Below, piece by piece: positions 61,160-64,000 of a DNA stretch of 64,000 bases. Positions within the stretch are counted from its first letter, which is position 1; the number at the start of each line of letters is the position of its first letter. The notes under the pieces are model-generated. The model did no database searches, had not been told where the DNA came from, and worked only from the letters and a program-made list of their open reading frames with translations. The stretch lies in the NCBI GenBank assembly GCA_037893245.1, contig JBAIAA010000897.1:163428-227427 (forward strand). Direction: 5' to 3'. A program made the translations under genes and the position numbers. Source of the stretch: Crossaster papposus (taxonomy: Eukaryota; Echinodermata; Asteroidea; Velatida; Solasteridae).

Positions 61160-61950
61160 TATTTAATCTATTATATGAACGTTAGAAGTTGCAATGTTGC
61201 CATGACAAAACGGAAATAAAAAGGAAAGAAAAAAATCATAATTTCGACTTTACAAAATAGTAGACCTAGCCCAGGTTGGATTTCTTGGGGCCTAACCCTA
61301 GGCCTACCGTAGTTTTAAATAGGCAGATCATGATGAACACGAAATCCCAGACAACAATTATTTTAAATTTATTTATGTCATATTTAATGAGGGTAAACTT
61401 CAATCAGTGCTTTCCATAGAGGCCCTCAGGTTCTGAAGGACGCGGCTACAACGTAGTCCAGCCGCTAGCACGTAAAGGCGCCTTTGTGGCAGCCGGCCAT
61501 ATCGACTCATATATGACTACGGAGCACATCCTGAGATCGAAAGTGTTTGATTTTTCAAGAGGGAAGAAAACCGGACGACCCGGAGAAAAACCCTCGCGAC
61601 ACAGGAGAGAACCAACGCACAACTCTACTCACATTTTGGTCTGGGCCGGGATATGTTCCATTCACCCGAACCGTATATTCTGCTTCAATACTGTTTGTTT
61701 CTAGTATAGTCCTCGTTCATAAAACTCCAAAACTCTGTGTCTCTCTGGAAGTACAAGTCCAATTAGGGTCAAACTTGGTATGCAAGTATTCCAGGATGTG
61801 TTATAGACGAAAATTAGGATGACGTCGTGATTACGTTATCGGGGCCATGTGATATCACATTTCTCCTATTTTCCTCACAGTATTTCGCACATTTTATTTC
61901 AAACAATAGGCCTATATCTTTAGCACTTTGTCAAATCCGATCGACTTCAG
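61160..61950. other. No gene recognised
   Basis: The short frame at 61486-61704 is K/R/T-rich without known similarity. The word gtccaattagggtcaaacttggtatgcaag near 61754 resembles one at 58610, so another dispersed repeat is present. Confidence 0.4.
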
Positions 61951-61956
61951 GCTTAA

Positions 61957-62075
61957 ATTTCAATTCATTTTGCTGGATGCCTGCGATCATTATTTACTTT
62001 TGAATAAAAGTAAGATATTTATTAATATTTTGGTATTACACATTTGTGATGTCTGCAAATGGTGTATCCTACCTT
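61957..62075 (+). mobile_element. TIR family A, 3' fragment
   Basis: From attttgctggatgcctgcga to aatggtgtatcctacctttt. Confidence 0.82.
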
Positions 62076-62391
62076 TTTTAGAGGTAGGAGTTTTTAAGAG
62101 GCTAGACTGTGTCTAGTAAATCAAAGTACTCTTTGTGGATTGGTCTTTGAAAATTCAGTTACTTTGATGCACTTACGATAGTAAGCTTCGAAATTTCCTT
62201 GAACATGCACACTTGCCTGTCACACTAAAAACAGCCTAGGAATGATAACTAGAGCTTAGTGATTTGACCAATACAAATAACGTACACACTTGCTTTAAAA
62301 ACATGAGGAAATGGGGCATTTTGTAAACAATTTGTGGATATAGCATGTCACCTTTAATCTCGGTTAATAAACCCAGTTTTTATATTCGTAT

Positions 62392-62742
62392 CTTCGGATA
62401 ACCAAAACGATTTTCTTGAACTCATCTGCCCTCCCACCCCTGGTTCCGGCGTAGAAATAAACCAAGACCTGATGCTTTTCAGCGACGATGAAATTACTTG
62501 TTGGCGTTGGCAACCTCCTCCACCTCCTCCACCTCCTCTCCGTCAAAAAAACCAACGAGAAAAAAAACCTCATCATGCTCGAACCTTGCACCAGAGACGT
62601 AATTGGCCGCACCAAGCCAGAGGTCGTCCGCCTGAGAAATCGGGTCTGGAGACAGGCAGGCACGTTAGAACAAAGTCTCAGCCGTGGTGAAGTTCCCAAT
62701 TGGCTCAGAGTTAGAAACAAAAACCCACCTTTGGAGAGCTAG
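62392..62742 (+). pseudogene. Decayed ORF family, copy 2
   Basis: Homologous to 26803-27110. The start ATG is lost (cttcgg in place of aatgg), but DFLELICPPTPGSGVEINQD and LMLFSDDE are kept. The second frame holds LEPCTRDVIGRTKPEVVRLR and SLSRGEVPNWLRV. A longer proline run separates them. Confidence 0.45.
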
Positions 62743-62759
62743 TCCGGGAACATCTCCAC

Positions 62760-64000
62760 AGAAAAAAAGTCCCGTGGGATTTTTTGTATGAAAGCAAGCC
62801 ACCCATCCAAATGTCCCAAGGGCATCCCAAAGAACAATACAAAACATGTTGGCAGTCTGAAATACCTGGCAGATAAAAATTGTGAAGGAAAAACGGAAAA
62901 CAACAACATTTTACTTGGTAGACATTTTTTATTTTTAGGGGTAGGTCCATGTTGGTATAGAGGGCACTTCAAAAAATAATATTTTTGAGGTGATGAACAA
63001 ATAAGTGAAGAATACAGAACAAGCATGTAATGTTTATTATAGACCAAACTTTATTTGGTCGAAATCGGTTCATAATATAAGAAAATATGAATAAATCCTA
63101 AAACATTTTTGGAAATTAACCATACATTTTTAAGGTCAAATAATTAAATTTACCAAACATCACATTCACTATGATTCAATCTTTTGATCAAAATATGGTT
63201 GACAATTGAGGTGTCTTGAGGGCGCCTTCTTATGTTAACAACTGCTTTTTAATTAAAACAGCCCTGTTTCTTAGCCGTTTGTATAATTTTCTACCATTCA
63301 AACATAATTTAATTATAACTGTTCGTTTTAACGATAACTGATAAGTTTTAGTTCCTAAAATTATTTGACCCAAACTGTAAACTATAGCTTTAACGATAAA
63401 CCATTTGTAGATACATAATTATATACAGAGGATATTTTAACATATTTCAGCTATAATAATGTCATCATTATAATAACAAACCAACCAATGCAACTTTAAA
63501 TAACTATTACCTTGTTAATATGTGCAAGATAGTAGATTACTAAAATAGATAAGTATGTGATGCCAAAGGTGTACAGAGGGGGGAAGGGGGGTGGGTGGGG
63601 GGGGGGGGGGGGGGGGGGTGTTTGACACCCGTCTTTTAGCGAACAATTACTTGTTATAGGTATTCAAACACACCTAAACTACCGGCCAGTGAATGAAGCT
63701 AAAACACCCCCGTTGAAACCTGGGTATGTTTATGTGCTATGTTTTGTTGCAAAATGGAGTAGTTGTATGGTACCAGTAATAATATCTGGAATTGCCCGGG
63801 TTCATAAAAGCAAAGCGACTTGGTTACAAATAAAATCATATATTTGTAGACTAGTCAACTGAAATTAACAATATCTTTAAAAAGTCCCGTGGGACTTTAG
63901 GTATATCTCAAATATCTTTAAATATCTCAAGGGGCGCCCCAATAACATACAGATACAGGATATGTTGACATATTTTACCTAGCCTTGCAGAGGAACTCTT
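62760..64000. other. No gene recognised
   Basis: Two direct copies of an aaaagtcccgtgggact-like word (62766 and 63888) suggest ends of one dispersed repeat. A long G-rich tract lies at 63570-63620. The window ends inside this repeat. Confidence 0.45.

Overview
This is a eukaryotic nuclear window with long introns, GT-AG splice signals, no operons and very dense mobile-element debris. GSTCD, a secreted PAN/Apple protein, PNMA-like gag, piggyBac, Penelope and non-LTR relics, tRNA-derived SINEs and many MITEs point to a marine invertebrate. The recurrent TAGGCCTA-like words and MITE style make me lean towards a deuterostome, perhaps an echinoderm, but this is inference and I cannot name the species.

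Layout. (1) 1-8.5 kb: seven consecutive plus-strand exons of a GSTCD orthologue (GST-C plus methyltransferase protein), with phases that all agree; the C-terminal exon or exons are not found. Intron 1 carries a TIR element and intron 4 a telomere-like TIR element and a small MITE. (2) 8.5-17.5 kb: TIR elements, minisatellites and a SINE, plus two minus-strand coding relics: two correctly phased exons of a BEN-domain protein and the N-terminus of a Maverick/F54H12.3-type integrase. (3) 17.6-22 kb: minus-strand mobile-element mosaic with a PNMA-like gag ORF, a repeated uncharacterised coiled-coil module, an acidic repeat ORF and a piggyBac transposase relic. (4) 22.5-24.3 kb: a 1.15 kb satellite of 31-bp units with a 310-bp higher-order period, abutting a frameshifted DUF3987-like P-loop ATPase. 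(5) 24.6-33 kb: more MITEs, SINE heads and a decayed ORF family also present at 62.4 kb.

(6) 33.8-56.6 kb: the second real gene, minus strand, six exons, 464 codons as read: signal peptide and PAN/Apple domain, a Link-like module, and a C-terminal extracellular domain that I recall from cnidarian and amphioxus proteins but cannot name. All splice phases agree. Its introns hold a 22-bp GC-rich minisatellite, a CRE-like palindrome array flanked by TIRs and a 6-bp target duplication, and a 4 kb fold-back structure (42.15-46.2 kb) with a second fold-back nested in it.

(7) 47-64 kb: non-LTR reverse transcriptase relics, a Penelope-like element with GIY-YIG region and a hammerhead-like ribozyme core, dispersed repeats, and a possible short first exon at 59.8 kb. 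The two recognisable host genes (GSTCD, PAN protein) are unrelated in function; most of the rest is layered transposon insertion. No CRISPR, rRNA gene or canonical tRNA gene is seen.
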